From: Rhodococcus_G sp042754225
Lineage (GTDB): Bacteria; Actinomycetota; Actinomycetes; Mycobacteriales; Mycobacteriaceae
Assembly: GCF_042754225.1 (NCBI RefSeq)
Contig: NZ_JBHZAH010000011.1
Coordinates: forward strand, 1 to 64,000
Direction of reading: 5' to 3'
DNA length: 64,000 nucleotides
Shown here one piece after another: positions 37,378-46,122 of the stretch; within the stretch, counting starts at the first letter, position 1; each line of letters opens with the position of its first letter. The notes under the pieces were generated by a model. It worked only from the letters and a program-made list of their open reading frames with translations. It was not told where the DNA came from and did not search any database. The translations under genes were made by a program, and so were the position numbers.

Positions 37378-38295
37378 ATGCGTAGGACGACGGTAGTCAG
37401 TGCTCTGTTGGCCCTCGCCCTCGCTGCGGGAGGTGGGGCAGCGCAGGCTGAGCCGATGTATCCCGTTCCGCATGGCTATCCCGACGGTGTGGCAGCACAG
37501 CTCGCCCACCCGGGGCAGGCGCCGCCGGGCGCGAACGACATGTCGTGCAGGCCGAGTCGTGAACATCCGAATCCTGTTGTTCTGCTGAACGGCTTCGCCT
37601 CCACCGACACGCTGGCCTGGCAGACGCTGTCGCCGCTGCTGGCCAACGACGGGTACTGCGTCTTCAGCACCACCATCGGCAAGACCACGTTCGGCGGCTA
37701 CGGCGGATTCGCCAGCGTGCAGGACAGTGCCCGCGAGGTCGACGCGTTCGTCACACGAGTGCGGGCCGCGACCGGTGCCGCCAAGGTCGACATCGTCGCG
37801 CACTCGGTCGGCGGGGCTGTCGCCTTCTGGTACCTCACCGAACTCGGTGGGTCGCAGTCGGTTCGCAACCTCGTGAGCCTCGGAACTCCGTTCCACGGAT
37901 CCGATCTCGACGGCATGGCCGGCCTGTTGACGATTGCGGGTGCGGCGGACGGGCTTTCGCGGGTGTGTGCCCAGTGCCGCCAGCTGGCTGCCGCGTCGCC
38001 GTTCCTCGCCGAGTTGAATCCCGACCCGGCGCGGGTACCGGATGTGCGTTTCACCGACATCGTGTCCCGATACGACGAGGTCGCGACGCCGTACCTCACC
38101 GGACTGCTGTCGGACGGTCCGAATGTGCGAAACGAGGTCCTGCAAGATCGGTGCGCGACCGACTACGCCGATCACCTGCAGCTGCCGTACGACCCCGTGG
38201 CGATCGAGGTGGTGCGGGAGGCGCTGGATCCGGGGCGGGGTGGGAGGGTGGTTTGTGCGGTGGTGCTGCCGGCGCCTGTGGGGACTGTGAACTGA
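37378..38295 (+). CDS. secreted lipase/esterase (alpha/beta hydrolase, class 2 lipase-like)
   Basis: A 305-residue protein from ATG 37378 behind GGAGG. Signal peptide VVSALLALALAAGGGAAQA, then PNPVVLLNGFASTDTLAWQT as oxyanion-loop strand, nucleophile elbow VAHSVGGAV (Ser about 143), and probable acid and histidine in DIVSRYDEVATPY and ATDYADHLQLP. Paired cysteines near 57 and 94 suggest disulfides. It likely hydrolyses esters outside the cell. A decayed paralogue lies at 33164-33690. Confidence 0.85.
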   Translation: MRRTTVVSALLALALAAGGGAAQAEPMYPVPHGYPDGVAAQLAHPGQAPPGANDMSCRPSREHPNPVVLLNGFASTDTLAWQTLSPLLANDGYCVFSTTIGKTTFGGYGGFASVQDSAREVDAFVTRVRAATGAAKVDIVAHSVGGAVAFWYLTELGGSQSVRNLVSLGTPFHGSDLDGMAGLLTIAGAADGLSRVCAQCRQLAAASPFLAELNPDPARVPDVRFTDIVSRYDEVATPYLTGLLSDGPNVRNEVLQDRCATDYADHLQLPYDPVAIEVVREALDPGRGGRVVCAVVLPAPVGTVN

Positions 38296-38362
38296 CAGGG
38301 CCAACTCGGCCGGCCGGTGCGTCTGTGACCGTGTGTCTGCTGCGCGGCCCCGCGATTCGGGC

Positions 38363-39385
38363 TCAGTCGGGGGTGCGGACGTCGGTGTCGGCGAGTACGG
38401 GTGTGAGGTCGACGCCGGGCGGGGGACGCAGGCGGCGTAGGTTGCCGTCGATGCTGGTGACATACAGCGCCCAGCCCTGTCCGTCAGGGGCGATCCGGAC
38501 CGAGGTCGGGCCGTTGGGCGGCATCGGGCTCGGGGTCTGCCAGCCGGTAGCGATGGTGCAGGTGGTGCCCGTCGCCGGATCCATGCTGTAGACGCTGCCG
38601 GAGGTGTCGCCCGCGAGGTAGAGCTGCCCGGCCTGGCTCGCCACGATGTCGTCGAGGCCTGGGAAGAGGCCGTCGTGAACGCCGGCGACCACAGTGGCGG
38701 CCGTCGGCGCATCCAGCGGAATCCTCAGTACCTGCGAGGTGAAGTCGTTCTCGGTGTAGATGGCTGTCCGGTCCGCTGTCAGCGCAATACCGTTGGGGTA
38801 GGGCGTATTCGACCAGTGCGGGGTGAATTCACCGGTGGACGGCCGGTACCGGCTCATGCCCACCGGGATGGGAATCGACAGGTGGGAGATGAGCAGGTCC
38901 CCGTCGGGAAGCAGCAGCAACCCGTTGGGTTGAACCAGCCCGGTCAGCAGCGTGGTCACCGCGCCGGTGGTCACGTCGTAGCGCCGCAGGGTACCGGTGC
39001 CGGTGAACGAGGTGCCGTCGCCGGTCAGGAAGTACAGGTCGTCACCGAGCAGCCGCAACCCAGCCGGATTGTCCAGACCCGACAGCAGCGTGGTGACCTC
39101 GCCGCTGGAATCGACGTGGTACAGGACGCCTTTGACAATGCCGGACAGGTAGAAGCCGCCGACCCCGTCGGGTTCGAGGTTCTCCAGACCGCCCAGACCC
39201 GACGCGAGAATATCGGCTTGCCAGCCCTGCGCGCACGAAGCGACATCGGTCTCCGCGTGCGAGGACCCAGCGGTCTCCGCGTGCGCGGCCGGCGCGGTCG
39301 CGATCAGTCCGGCGACGGCGGCCGCCGCACATGCGCTCGACAGCAACCTACGAACCCGATGAACTGCTCCCACCCCGATCGACAT
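38363..39385 (-). CDS. secreted SMP-30/gluconolactonase-like beta-propeller
   Basis: A 340-residue protein with a signal peptide (SSACAAAAVAGLIATAPAAHA) and repeated blades such as GLENLEPDGVGGFYLSG, PNGLLLLPDGDLLISH, PNGIALTADRTAIYTE and FPGLDDIVASQAGQLYLAG. These are six-bladed propeller repeats of the SMP-30/strictosidine synthase type, normally hydrolysing lactones or organophosphates with bound calcium. Substrate unknown. Convergent with the lipase gene. Confidence 0.82.
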   Translation of the reverse strand: MSIGVGAVHRVRRLLSSACAAAAVAGLIATAPAAHAETAGSSHAETDVASCAQGWQADILASGLGGLENLEPDGVGGFYLSGIVKGVLYHVDSSGEVTTLLSGLDNPAGLRLLGDDLYFLTGDGTSFTGTGTLRRYDVTTGAVTTLLTGLVQPNGLLLLPDGDLLISHLSIPIPVGMSRYRPSTGEFTPHWSNTPYPNGIALTADRTAIYTENDFTSQVLRIPLDAPTAATVVAGVHDGLFPGLDDIVASQAGQLYLAGDTSGSVYSMDPATGTTCTIATGWQTPSPMPPNGPTSVRIAPDGQGWALYVTSIDGNLRRLRPPPGVDLTPVLADTDVRTPD

Positions 39386-39695
39386 GCGGAAAATCCTATC
39401 GGTGGGGACTTACATCTGCAGTGCCAACCGGCAAGCGATCCGCGCCCGCTCGTCGAGTCGGCCCAGCACTCCCGAAGTCCGAAGTGCAAGGTAGCGCCCG
39501 TTCAGGCGTGGTCGAGCCAGAGCAGCTTCGGATTCGTTCGCCACCCGGCATCGGTGAGCCACCGCTCCGCCGAGGTGGTGTGTGAGGGGCCGTCGCTGTC
39601 GAAGCCGCCACCGCATCGAGCGAGTGATGATCGGCCATCCCACCGCGATAGCCTGTGCCGCGGGAAATGACGACAACTTCGAGATGGGGGCTTCG

Positions 39696-39917
39696 ATGGC
39701 TGGTCCGTTCGGGCACATGGTGAGTCGTGACGGACGGCTGCTCGAGCTCGAGGAGTTCGTCGAGACGATCGACAATCCCGGCGATGTCTACGGGATGGTG
39801 GAAGAGATGTTGGGGATGATCTGGCATCTGGCCAACCGGGTCGCTCAGGCGACCGGTGAAGATCCCGCCGCGATCGTCGAGGGTGCACGGGCGCAGCTCG
39901 AGGATGGCTGTGAGTGA
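39696..39917 (+). CDS. small hypothetical protein
   Basis: A 73-residue protein from ATG 39696, placed six bases after GGGGG; an in-frame ATG at 39684 is the alternative. It is helical with FVETIDNPGDVYGMVEEMLG and ends in an acidic tail. I do not recognise it. Upstream 39386-39695 is gene-free except for a reverse-strand tail (reading WLTDAGWRTNPKLLWLDHA near 39500-39560) that may be a remnant. Confidence 0.5.
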   Translation: MAGPFGHMVSRDGRLLELEEFVETIDNPGDVYGMVEEMLGMIWHLANRVAQATGEDPAAIVEGARAQLEDGCE

Positions 39918-40061
39918 GCCCCAGCGTCAGGGGGCGCCTAGCCGCCGAGGGCGACGACTGACGCCACCTCCGGCGACGGTTTACGGGGGTGAGCGAGTTT
40001 GATTGCCGCGACCGTGAGTGTGATGGCGCTGCCAAGGCCGAGCCACCGCTAGTCTCGGGAC

Positions 40062-40448
40062 ATGCTGGCCACCGCGATCATCGTCATCACGTTTGCCTTG
40101 GTCTTCTATTCCATCGGTGTGTGGTCGGAACGCATCCAGAGGACCCTGAAGTGGTGGCATGCGGGCGCTTTCACGCTCGGCCTGGTCTGTGACGCCACCG
40201 GCACCTTCCTGATGAGCCAAATCTCCGACGAATCATCAGGTACCGGAACATCCACCTTCGACGAGATCATGATCGTCACCGGAGCCTTGGCGATCGTGCT
40301 CATGGCTGTTCACCTGGTGTGGGCTGTCGTTGTCCTGCTCCGCGATCGCCCTTCTGAGAAGGCGAAGTTCCACCAGTTCAGCCTGGTCGTGTGGATGATC
40401 TGGCTGGTGCCCTATTTCACGGGGGCCGTCGGCGCCATGACCGGCTAG
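40062..40448 (+). CDS. HsmA/TIGR03987-like four-helix membrane protein
   Basis: A 128-residue protein with four predicted membrane helices: LATAIIVITFALVFYSIGVW, WHAGAFTLGLVCDATGTFL, IMIVTGALAIVLMAVHLVWA and FSLVVWMIWLVPYFTGAVGA. The motif around GLVCDATGT matches the TIGR03987/HsmA group found in many bacteria, of unknown function. No neighbour suggests a partner. Confidence 0.78.
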   Translation: MLATAIIVITFALVFYSIGVWSERIQRTLKWWHAGAFTLGLVCDATGTFLMSQISDESSGTGTSTFDEIMIVTGALAIVLMAVHLVWAVVVLLRDRPSEKAKFHQFSLVVWMIWLVPYFTGAVGAMTG

Positions 40449-40719
40449 CGCTGCCCGAGTCGTCCTGCACTCGGTGACGCTGTGGGGGGAGGGGGAGGCG
40501 TGGGTGCTTACCGCATGCGGCTTTCGGGCCGGTGACCGCGAATGTGTTGGCCGCCATCGACACGTGCAGCCTGGGGGATGGGAACTGTGGTCGAGTTCTT
40601 GGCGGAGATGCGGGCGGCAGTTGAGAGCATTCGCCCCAACTCGACGTCAGTCGGCGGCAAGCGCGGTCACCATCCCGGTCACGCGGACCCCGCGGCCGGA
40701 AGGTGCCCCCTGTGATCGA

Positions 40720-40741
40720 CATTACAGTCGGGCTCGTAATG
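40720..40741. promoter_or_regulatory. inverted repeat upstream of the GMC oxidoreductase
   Basis: CATTAC (40720-40725) and GTAATG (40736-40741), separated by ten bases, with a further TGTAAT overlap. AT-rich site 57 bases before the GMC start; a probable operator. Confidence 0.5.
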
Positions 40742-40797
40742 TAATCGAATTCGGGAAGTGTGAAGCACCAAGCGAGCAGGTCGGGACAGGGGTGGCG

Positions 40798-42291
40798 ATG
40801 GACGCGGACGTGATCGTCGTGGGCGGCGGTACCAGCGGTGCGGTACTGGCCGCGCGACTGTCGGAGGACGCGGGGCGGCGGGTCCTGCTGCTCGAGCAGG
40901 GCCCGGACGACGCGGCGTACGACGACACCGTCCTGCGGCCCGCCTCGGCGGGGGACGTGTGGGCCGGAACCCCGTTCGCGCAGGCGTTCTCGATGCGGGG
41001 TGCGGGAGACTGCACCGTCCAGATGATGCGCGGGCGCGTCCTGGGCGGCACCTCCGCGGTGAACTACCTCGCCACGATGCGCGGCCAGCCGGCCGACTAC
41101 GACGGGTGGGCCGCGCGGGGGCTCGACGGGTGGAGCTGGCCGGACATCCTCGCGACGTTCCGGGCCATGGAGAACGACCTCGACTGCGGCGCATCGGAGT
41201 TGCACGGCTCCGAGGGCCCGCTCGTCGTGCGCCGCTCCACCCCCGACCAACAGACCGAATCCCACCGAGCCTTCCTCGCCGGGCTGCGGGAGATCGACGT
41301 GCCGTGGGTCGACGACGTCAACGACCCACGGCAGCTCCCCGGGGTCGGGATCTTCCCGCTGACGGTGTCCGAGGGCGGCGGCGAGCGGCTGACCGTGAGC
41401 CGCGCCTACCTGACCGCGGAAGTCCGTTCGCGGCCGAACCTGACCGTCGAGACCGGTGTCACCGTGGACCGGGTCGTCGTCGAGGACGGGCGCGCGACAG
41501 GTGTCGTCACCGCCGACGGCCGGGCACTGTCCGGCGGCGAGGTCGTCGTCAGCTGCGGCGCCACCGGGTCACCCGCACTGCTGCAGCGGTCGGGCATCGG
41601 CCCGAGCGATCTGCTCGACGGCCTCGGCATCCCCGTCGTCGCTGACCTTCCCGGGGTCGGGGCGAACCTGCAGGACCACCTCGGCTTTCCGCTTCTCTAC
41701 CACCACGCGGGCGGCGGTCCGCTGCGCGGCGGCCCGGTCCAGCCGGTGTGGGTGGGCCGTACCCCGCAGTCGGACACGATCGACTTCCACGTGCTGAACC
41801 TGCCGATCGCCGAGCCGACCGCCGACGGCGCGTACTTCTCGGTCGTCCCCTACCTGCTCGACGTCACCGGCCGGGGGACGGTCCGGATCGCCTCTGCCGA
41901 TCCGGACGCCGAACCGGACGTGGTGATGCCGGCGCTGTCCGCGCACGACCTCGAGCGCCTCGACTGGATCCTCGGTCGCATCGCCGCGCTGGAGTCGACC
42001 GGTCCGTTCGCCGAACTCGGCGCCACGCGCGTCCAGCCGATGGCCGATCTGGCCGCCGACGGCGTCGCGGCCGGCCTGGTCGACGGCGGCGTGATCAGCT
42101 ACGCGCACCTGGGCGGCACGTGTGCGATGGGCCCGGACGGCGAACCGAACGCCGTCCTCGACGCCCGCTGCCGCGTGCGAGGGGTGCAGGGCCTGCGGGT
42201 CGTGGATGCGTCCGCGATGCCGGTGCTGCCGGCGGGCAACACTTACCTGGGCTGCGTGATGATGGCCGAACGCGCCGCGCAACTGAACTGA
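40798..42291 (+). CDS. GMC-family FAD-dependent oxidoreductase
   Basis: A 497-residue protein. N-terminal FAD motif VIVVGGGTSGAVLAARLSED, the GMC signature GRVLGGTSAVNYLATMRG, a second FAD region SCGATGSPALLQRSGIGP, LPGVGANLQDHLG, and a C-terminal HLGGTCAMGPDG where the catalytic His/Asn region sits. GMC enzymes oxidise alcohols such as choline, glucose or aryl alcohols. The length is slightly shorter than choline dehydrogenase. Start ATG 40798 is preceded by AGGGG; the frame upstream is non-coding and holds the operator. Confidence 0.88.
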   Translation: MDADVIVVGGGTSGAVLAARLSEDAGRRVLLLEQGPDDAAYDDTVLRPASAGDVWAGTPFAQAFSMRGAGDCTVQMMRGRVLGGTSAVNYLATMRGQPADYDGWAARGLDGWSWPDILATFRAMENDLDCGASELHGSEGPLVVRRSTPDQQTESHRAFLAGLREIDVPWVDDVNDPRQLPGVGIFPLTVSEGGGERLTVSRAYLTAEVRSRPNLTVETGVTVDRVVVEDGRATGVVTADGRALSGGEVVVSCGATGSPALLQRSGIGPSDLLDGLGIPVVADLPGVGANLQDHLGFPLLYHHAGGGPLRGGPVQPVWVGRTPQSDTIDFHVLNLPIAEPTADGAYFSVVPYLLDVTGRGTVRIASADPDAEPDVVMPALSAHDLERLDWILGRIAALESTGPFAELGATRVQPMADLAADGVAAGLVDGGVISYAHLGGTCAMGPDGEPNAVLDARCRVRGVQGLRVVDASAMPVLPAGNTYLGCVMMAERAAQLN

Positions 42292-42524
42292 GACACGGCG
42301 AGTCGGGTGTGATGGGCGCACCCCAGATCCGGGCTCGTCGTCCACCCTCGATTCAATCAGCGGGGCGCCGCAGTAAACCACCCTGACCTGGCGGAGACTC
42401 CGCACCGGAGTGGGGATGGGTGAGCATCAGGGCGACCTGATGCCCTCCCGGATCCGATCGCGAATCCGGCTAGTCGGATGCCAGGCGGGGCCGGCGGGGC
42501 TGGTCGGAGGCACCTTGTTGCTCG

Positions 42525-42662
42525 CATTTCGTCGAGCCGCGGGTACATCTGGACGATGCGCTCGGGTGTGGTGCGTAAGTCCTTGGCGAAGTAGAGCCTG
42601 CCGCCGAGGTTGAGGACTCGTTCGTCGAGTTCGTCGCCGAAGTCGCCGAGCGCCTTCCGCAT
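42525..42662 (-). pseudogene. C-terminal fragment of a DprE1/alditol-oxidase-like FAD oxidoreductase
   Basis: The reverse strand encodes GDELDERVLNLGGRLYFAKD followed by LRTTPERIVQMYPRLDEM, the conserved end of VAO-type flavoproteins such as DprE1 and aldonolactone oxidases. The reading frame degenerates after position 42525, and the upstream part is replaced at about 42670 by Tn3-transposase sequence. It seems a gene cut by the mobile element. Confidence 0.55.
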
Positions 42663-42679
42663 ACCTCGGGTGGCGGGGA

Positions 42680-43020
42680 CTGACGACCTTGGAGCGCAAG
42701 GAACTCGACGAGTTTCTGTTGGCGCGGTCGATGGAGCAAGCTCGCCGACCCTGGTGTTTCGGCTGGCGCGGAGTGCCTGGTCTCGCGGAGGTGATCCGGC
42801 CGGGTCCGGTGACGGTGGTCAAGCGGGTGGCGCACGCCCTAAAGGTCGCACGGTCCGGACGTTCGACCGGCTTGGCCCAGAGTTTCACCTAAGGAGCGTC
42901 GGGGCGAGCCTGACTGCCTGGTCGAGACCGATCCCGAGGTCGGGATGGCCGGCTGTGGTGGCTGTGCAGGGTCCGGTGGAGGCCTCGGCAGCAGCAGTGA
43001 AGGCCTAGATCGGGAACGTC
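42680..43020 (+). pseudogene. Tn3-family transposase remnant, N-terminal part
   Basis: Pieces in shifting frames read TTLERKELDEFLLARSMEQ, SSPTLVFRLARSAW, AEVIRPGPVTVVKRVAHALK, TVRTFDRLGPEF and VQGPVEASAAAVKA, which together follow the DUF4158-type N-terminal domain of Tn3-family TnpA. At least two frameshifts and a TAG after AVKA (43006-43008) break it. The next part of the same protein appears at 51205. Confidence 0.68.
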
Positions 43021-43150
43021 CTGCGGCCCCCGGCCCTGCAGGCCGTCAAGATCTGGCGCGGTCGTCGGGCAGCGAGTCGATCGAGACGCTCAGCGATCCG
43101 CGCCGTCATCGTTGTGCCTCGCCGAGGCCTGAGGGATGCAAGTAGGCCAC

Positions 43151-43206
43151 TTGACGTGACACGCATCACCCATCAATAATCGGAACGATGTGCCGCACAG
43201 CGGCAC
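43151..43206 (+). promoter_or_regulatory. promoter and operator of the MHS transporter gene
   Basis: TTGACG (43151-43156), 18 bases, AATAAT (43175-43180), then GGAACGATGTGCCGC and the inverted repeat GTGCCGC-ACA-GCGGCAC (43190-43206) at the expected transcription start. The same arrangement recurs at 46044-46098. Confidence 0.65.
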
Positions 43207-43256
43207 GCGTGCCCACGGGGCGCATCACGCATCTCTTCTTCTGGAACGGGAGACCC

Positions 43257-44639
43257 ATGACGCAGGTATCCACGCATGGCGCGCGGGAGCGCCACCCTCT
43301 TCGAGTCGCGACGGCGGCGCTCTTGGCCTCGGCGATCGAGTGGTACGACTTCCTGATCTACGGCACGGCTGCGGCGCTGATCTTCGGTACTGTCTTCTTC
43401 CCGACGGCGAGCCCGGTCGCCGGCGTCCTCGCGTCCTTTGGCACCTTCGCGGTCGGCTTCGTTGCGCGGCCGTTCGGTGGAGCTATATTCGGCCACTTCG
43501 GCGACCGGATCGGCCGCAAACGCGCGCTGGTGGTGGCGGTTCTGATGATGGCTGTCGCCACCGTCGCGATCGGACTCCTACCGACTTACCACGCGATCGG
43601 CATCTGGGCGCCGATCGCACTGCTGGTGTTGCGCGTGATCCAAGGAATCGCGGTCGGTGGCCAATGGGGGGGCGCCATGCTGCTGGCGACGGAGTCCGCG
43701 CCGCCCGGCCGCCGTGGCCTCTATGGCAGTTTTCCGCAGCTAGGGGTTCCTGCTGGCCTCGTCGCGGGGACGGTGATCTATCTGCTGCTCACCCGCGAGC
43801 TGAGTGCCGATGCGTTTTCCTCGTGGGGCTGGCGGATCCCGTTCCTGCTCAGCGTGCTCACGCTGCCGATCGCGCTGTACATCCACCGCAATGTCGAAGA
43901 CAGCGCCGAATTCCGCGCTGCCGAGACCGAAGAGCGCTCTGGTGACCGTGACCCCGCAAAGCCCTCGGGGCTACAGGTGATCCGGCGCCAGCCTGGGACG
44001 GTGCTGCTCGCGGGCCTGACCTGTCTCGCGGGCCAGGCGGCCTTCTACATTGCGGTCACCGGGATGATCGACTACGGGACGCGGGAACTCGGCATTGCGC
44101 GGACGACGCTCTTGAACTCGTTGCTGGTCTCGATGGCCGGGTTCGCGATCGCGATGGTGCTGAGTGCGTGGCTGTCCGATCACGTCGGCCGCAAACCGAT
44201 CTATGTTCTCGGCAGCGTGGCGCTCGGTGGGTGGGGCTTCGCCTTCTTTCCCTTGCTCGCCACCAAACACACGTGGGCGATCATGGTGGCATTGCTGGTC
44301 TTGCTGGCATCCATCGGCATGACCCTGGGACCTCTCCCGGCACTCTTCTCGGAGATGTTCCCGCCGGCTGTGCGGTATACCGGAGCCTCGCTCGGGTACC
44401 AGCTCGGCGCCATTCTTGGTGGCGGACTCGCGCCCTTCATCATGGTGGCGATCCTGAACAGCACTCATAACGCAGTGTGGGTCTCGGTCTACCTTGCTGT
44501 CGCAGCCCTGGTGGCCGTGGGAGCTGTCCTTTCGATCAGGCTGCGGCCCGATGGTGAGCACGGCGCCGGGCTCGATCACGACAGCACGCCGACCACCCAA
44601 GCGGTGTCCACGCTGCCACAACACTCAGGCCTCCGATGA
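43257..44639 (+). CDS. MHS-family MFS transporter (organic acid importer)
   Basis: A 460-residue protein from ATG 43257 with GGGAGACCC in front. Helix 1 carries AIEWYDFLIYGTAAALIFGT, and ARPFGGAIFGHFGDRIGRKR is the hallmark of the metabolite:H+ symporter (MHS) family, which imports compounds such as shikimate, ketoglutarate, dicarboxylates or aromatic acids. Twelve helices are apparent. Its promoter shares an operator with the downstream catabolic operon, so it probably imports that pathway's substrate. Confidence 0.88.
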   Translation: MTQVSTHGARERHPLRVATAALLASAIEWYDFLIYGTAAALIFGTVFFPTASPVAGVLASFGTFAVGFVARPFGGAIFGHFGDRIGRKRALVVAVLMMAVATVAIGLLPTYHAIGIWAPIALLVLRVIQGIAVGGQWGGAMLLATESAPPGRRGLYGSFPQLGVPAGLVAGTVIYLLLTRELSADAFSSWGWRIPFLLSVLTLPIALYIHRNVEDSAEFRAAETEERSGDRDPAKPSGLQVIRRQPGTVLLAGLTCLAGQAAFYIAVTGMIDYGTRELGIARTTLLNSLLVSMAGFAIAMVLSAWLSDHVGRKPIYVLGSVALGGWGFAFFPLLATKHTWAIMVALLVLLASIGMTLGPLPALFSEMFPPAVRYTGASLGYQLGAILGGGLAPFIMVAILNSTHNAVWVSVYLAVAALVAVGAVLSIRLRPDGEHGAGLDHDSTPTTQAVSTLPQHSGLR

Positions 44640-44869
44640 CCGTGGGCGCGCCGACCTCGTCTCCGCGCAGCGTCGGACTGCTTCACCCCGGGGAGATGGG
44701 CTCCGCGATCGGCGCGGCCCTGATGCGGAACGGACACTGCGTGCTGTGGGCCTCCGCGGGCCGCAGCGAAAGCAGCTGTGCGCGAGCCCGAACCGCTGGG
44801 CTCGGCGACGTGCGGACCGTCGATGCGCTCGTGCTTGCCGGGAAGTCGTCAACGAACACTGGTCGCTGA
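44636..44869 (+). pseudogene. N-terminal fragment of an NAD(P)-binding 6PGDH-like oxidoreductase
   Basis: ATG 44636 overlaps the transporter stop (ATGA). RSVGLLHPGEMGSAIGAALM followed by NGHCVLWASAGRSESSCARA is the Rossmann start of a 3-hydroxyacid dehydrogenase/6PGDH-like protein, but the frame turns into unrelated sequence after about 44840 and stops at 44869. The rest of the roughly 280-residue protein is missing, indicating a deletion or junction inside the island. Confidence 0.6.
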
Positions 44870-44966
44870 TCAAAGCCGATTGAAGGACTCCAACAACAAT
44901 CGGACCAGCAGAGGACGCGTCCCGGCCGGGCTGTCGGAACGCCGGACGATCTGCCCACATCCCATG

Positions 44967-45000
44967 ACCCCCTTGTCCGGCGTTCGCCGACGCAGGGGGT
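44967..45000. terminator. hairpin between the truncated oxidoreductase and the secreted protein gene
   Basis: ACCCCCT (44967-44973) pairs with AGGGGGT (44994-45000); an inner CGGC-GTTC-GCCG adds to the stem. Could end the upstream transcript or be a 5' leader hairpin of the 45038 gene. Confidence 0.5.
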
Positions 45001-45037
45001 TCGCCACCCAACCTGAAAGTATGGAGCACAACGAATC

Positions 45038-45730
45038 ATGAAGATCCGTAAGTTCACCGCCACCGCCGTCCTGGCGATCGCCGCCACCGGCATCGCCGCA
45101 GGCACCGCGTACGCCGCACCCGCGGCCACCGATGCACCGCAGACCAGCCAGGCCGAGCAGCACGCCGTCGGCTGGACCGTCACCCGCAGCGGCAACGAGG
45201 TCGTCGTCCAGACCGCCGCCGGTTCGCTGAACGTCGAGGGCAACCACCTGGTCGTCCGCGACGGCCAGGGCGTCGCCGTCGAGGCCGTGCCGCTGAGCCT
45301 GGCCTTCGACGGGCGCGCCTACCCGGTCGCCGCGCAGGTCGCCGGGAACACCGCGACCCTGACGGCCAACACCGATCCCGCCGTTGCCACCCCGGCGCCG
45401 AAGCTGACGCCGCGCGACATCGACCTGCCCGCCGCGGTCAGTGGGGTGCAGCCGGCGATCGGTCTGACCGCCTCGGTCGGCGGTTTCCTCGGTGCTGCCG
45501 CCGGCCTGGTCGGTGGGTGCATCCTCGGTGCGACGGTGGCGGGCGTGGTGTCGGCGCCGGCCGCGATGCTGTTCGGTGCGGGTCCGCTCGCCGGGTGTAT
45601 CGGTGGTGCGTTGCTGCTCGGTGCCACCTCGAGCCTGGCGGGTACCGCGATCGGTGGCCTCGGTTCGGCGTTGGCGAATGCCCCGCAGTTCATGCAGGTG
45701 CTCAATCAGCCTGCCGCCCCGAAGAAGTAA
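45038..45730 (+). CDS. secreted protein with glycine-rich hydrophobic C-terminus
   Basis: A 230-residue protein. Signal peptide FTATAVLAIAATGIAAGTAYA, then a small beta domain (WTVTRSGNEVVVQTAAGSL, VEGNHLVVRDGQGVAVEAV), then a long glycine-zipper-like hydrophobic region FLGAAAGLVGGCILGATVAG with two cysteines. The architecture is common in secreted Rhodococcus and Nocardia proteins (DUF8020-like, name uncertain). It interrupts the catabolic island between the transporter and the enzyme operon and has no evident link to it. Confidence 0.7.
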   Translation: MKIRKFTATAVLAIAATGIAAGTAYAAPAATDAPQTSQAEQHAVGWTVTRSGNEVVVQTAAGSLNVEGNHLVVRDGQGVAVEAVPLSLAFDGRAYPVAAQVAGNTATLTANTDPAVATPAPKLTPRDIDLPAAVSGVQPAIGLTASVGGFLGAAAGLVGGCILGATVAGVVSAPAAMLFGAGPLAGCIGGALLLGATSSLAGTAIGGLGSALANAPQFMQVLNQPAAPKK

Positions 45731-45751
45731 GACGCTACCGAAGCAGGGTTG

Positions 45752-45782
45752 CCGCCCCACGGAGCCTTTCGGGTTGGGGCGG
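45752..45782. terminator. hairpin after the secreted protein gene
   Basis: CCGCCCCA (45752-45759) pairs with TGGGGCGG (45775-45782), 22 bases after the stop codon at 45730. The remaining stretch to 46043 shows nothing I can assign. Confidence 0.55.
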
Positions 45783-46043
45783 GCAATCGGCGGACCTGTT
45801 GGTTGCGGATCTGTTCGTGTCTGTGGCAGGGGGTTCCGGTCGTAATGGCGCATAGGGCAACGAAGTTCGCGTAGCACCTGGTTGGGGGCGATGCCGGTTC
45901 GGTCTGCGGGCTCGGGCGGTTGATGCACTCAGCCGTTGCCAACCCGCATCGGCATTCGACCTCGCCTGCAATCCCGTGGAGAGAGCTGAGCGTTTGGCTG
46001 CGCTGCGCCCGCCTCTCTTAGATACACGCCACCCCGAGCGACG

Positions 46044-46098
46044 TTGACGGCGGCGACCCTGGGTGCAATTATTGGAACGACGTGCCGCTACACGGCAC
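46044..46098 (+). promoter_or_regulatory. promoter and operator of the catabolic operon
   Basis: TTGACG (46044-46049), 17 bases, AATTAT (46067-46072), then TGGAACGACGTGCCGC and the inverted repeat GTGCCG-CTACA-CGGCAC (46082-46098). Sequence and spacing match those before the MHS gene, so one regulator should act on both. Confidence 0.65.
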
Positions 46099-46122
46099 GC
46101 AACGGAGAAAGATGGAACCCTT

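Noticed and set aside
36822..38712. Long reverse frame upstream of the small secreted protein
   Set aside because: Antisense to the lipase gene and non-protein-like; only the part after TTG 36819 is credible.
39500..39600. Reverse-strand tail reading WLTDAGWRTNPKLLWLDHA
   Set aside because: Looks protein-like but too short and unrecognised to call a gene.
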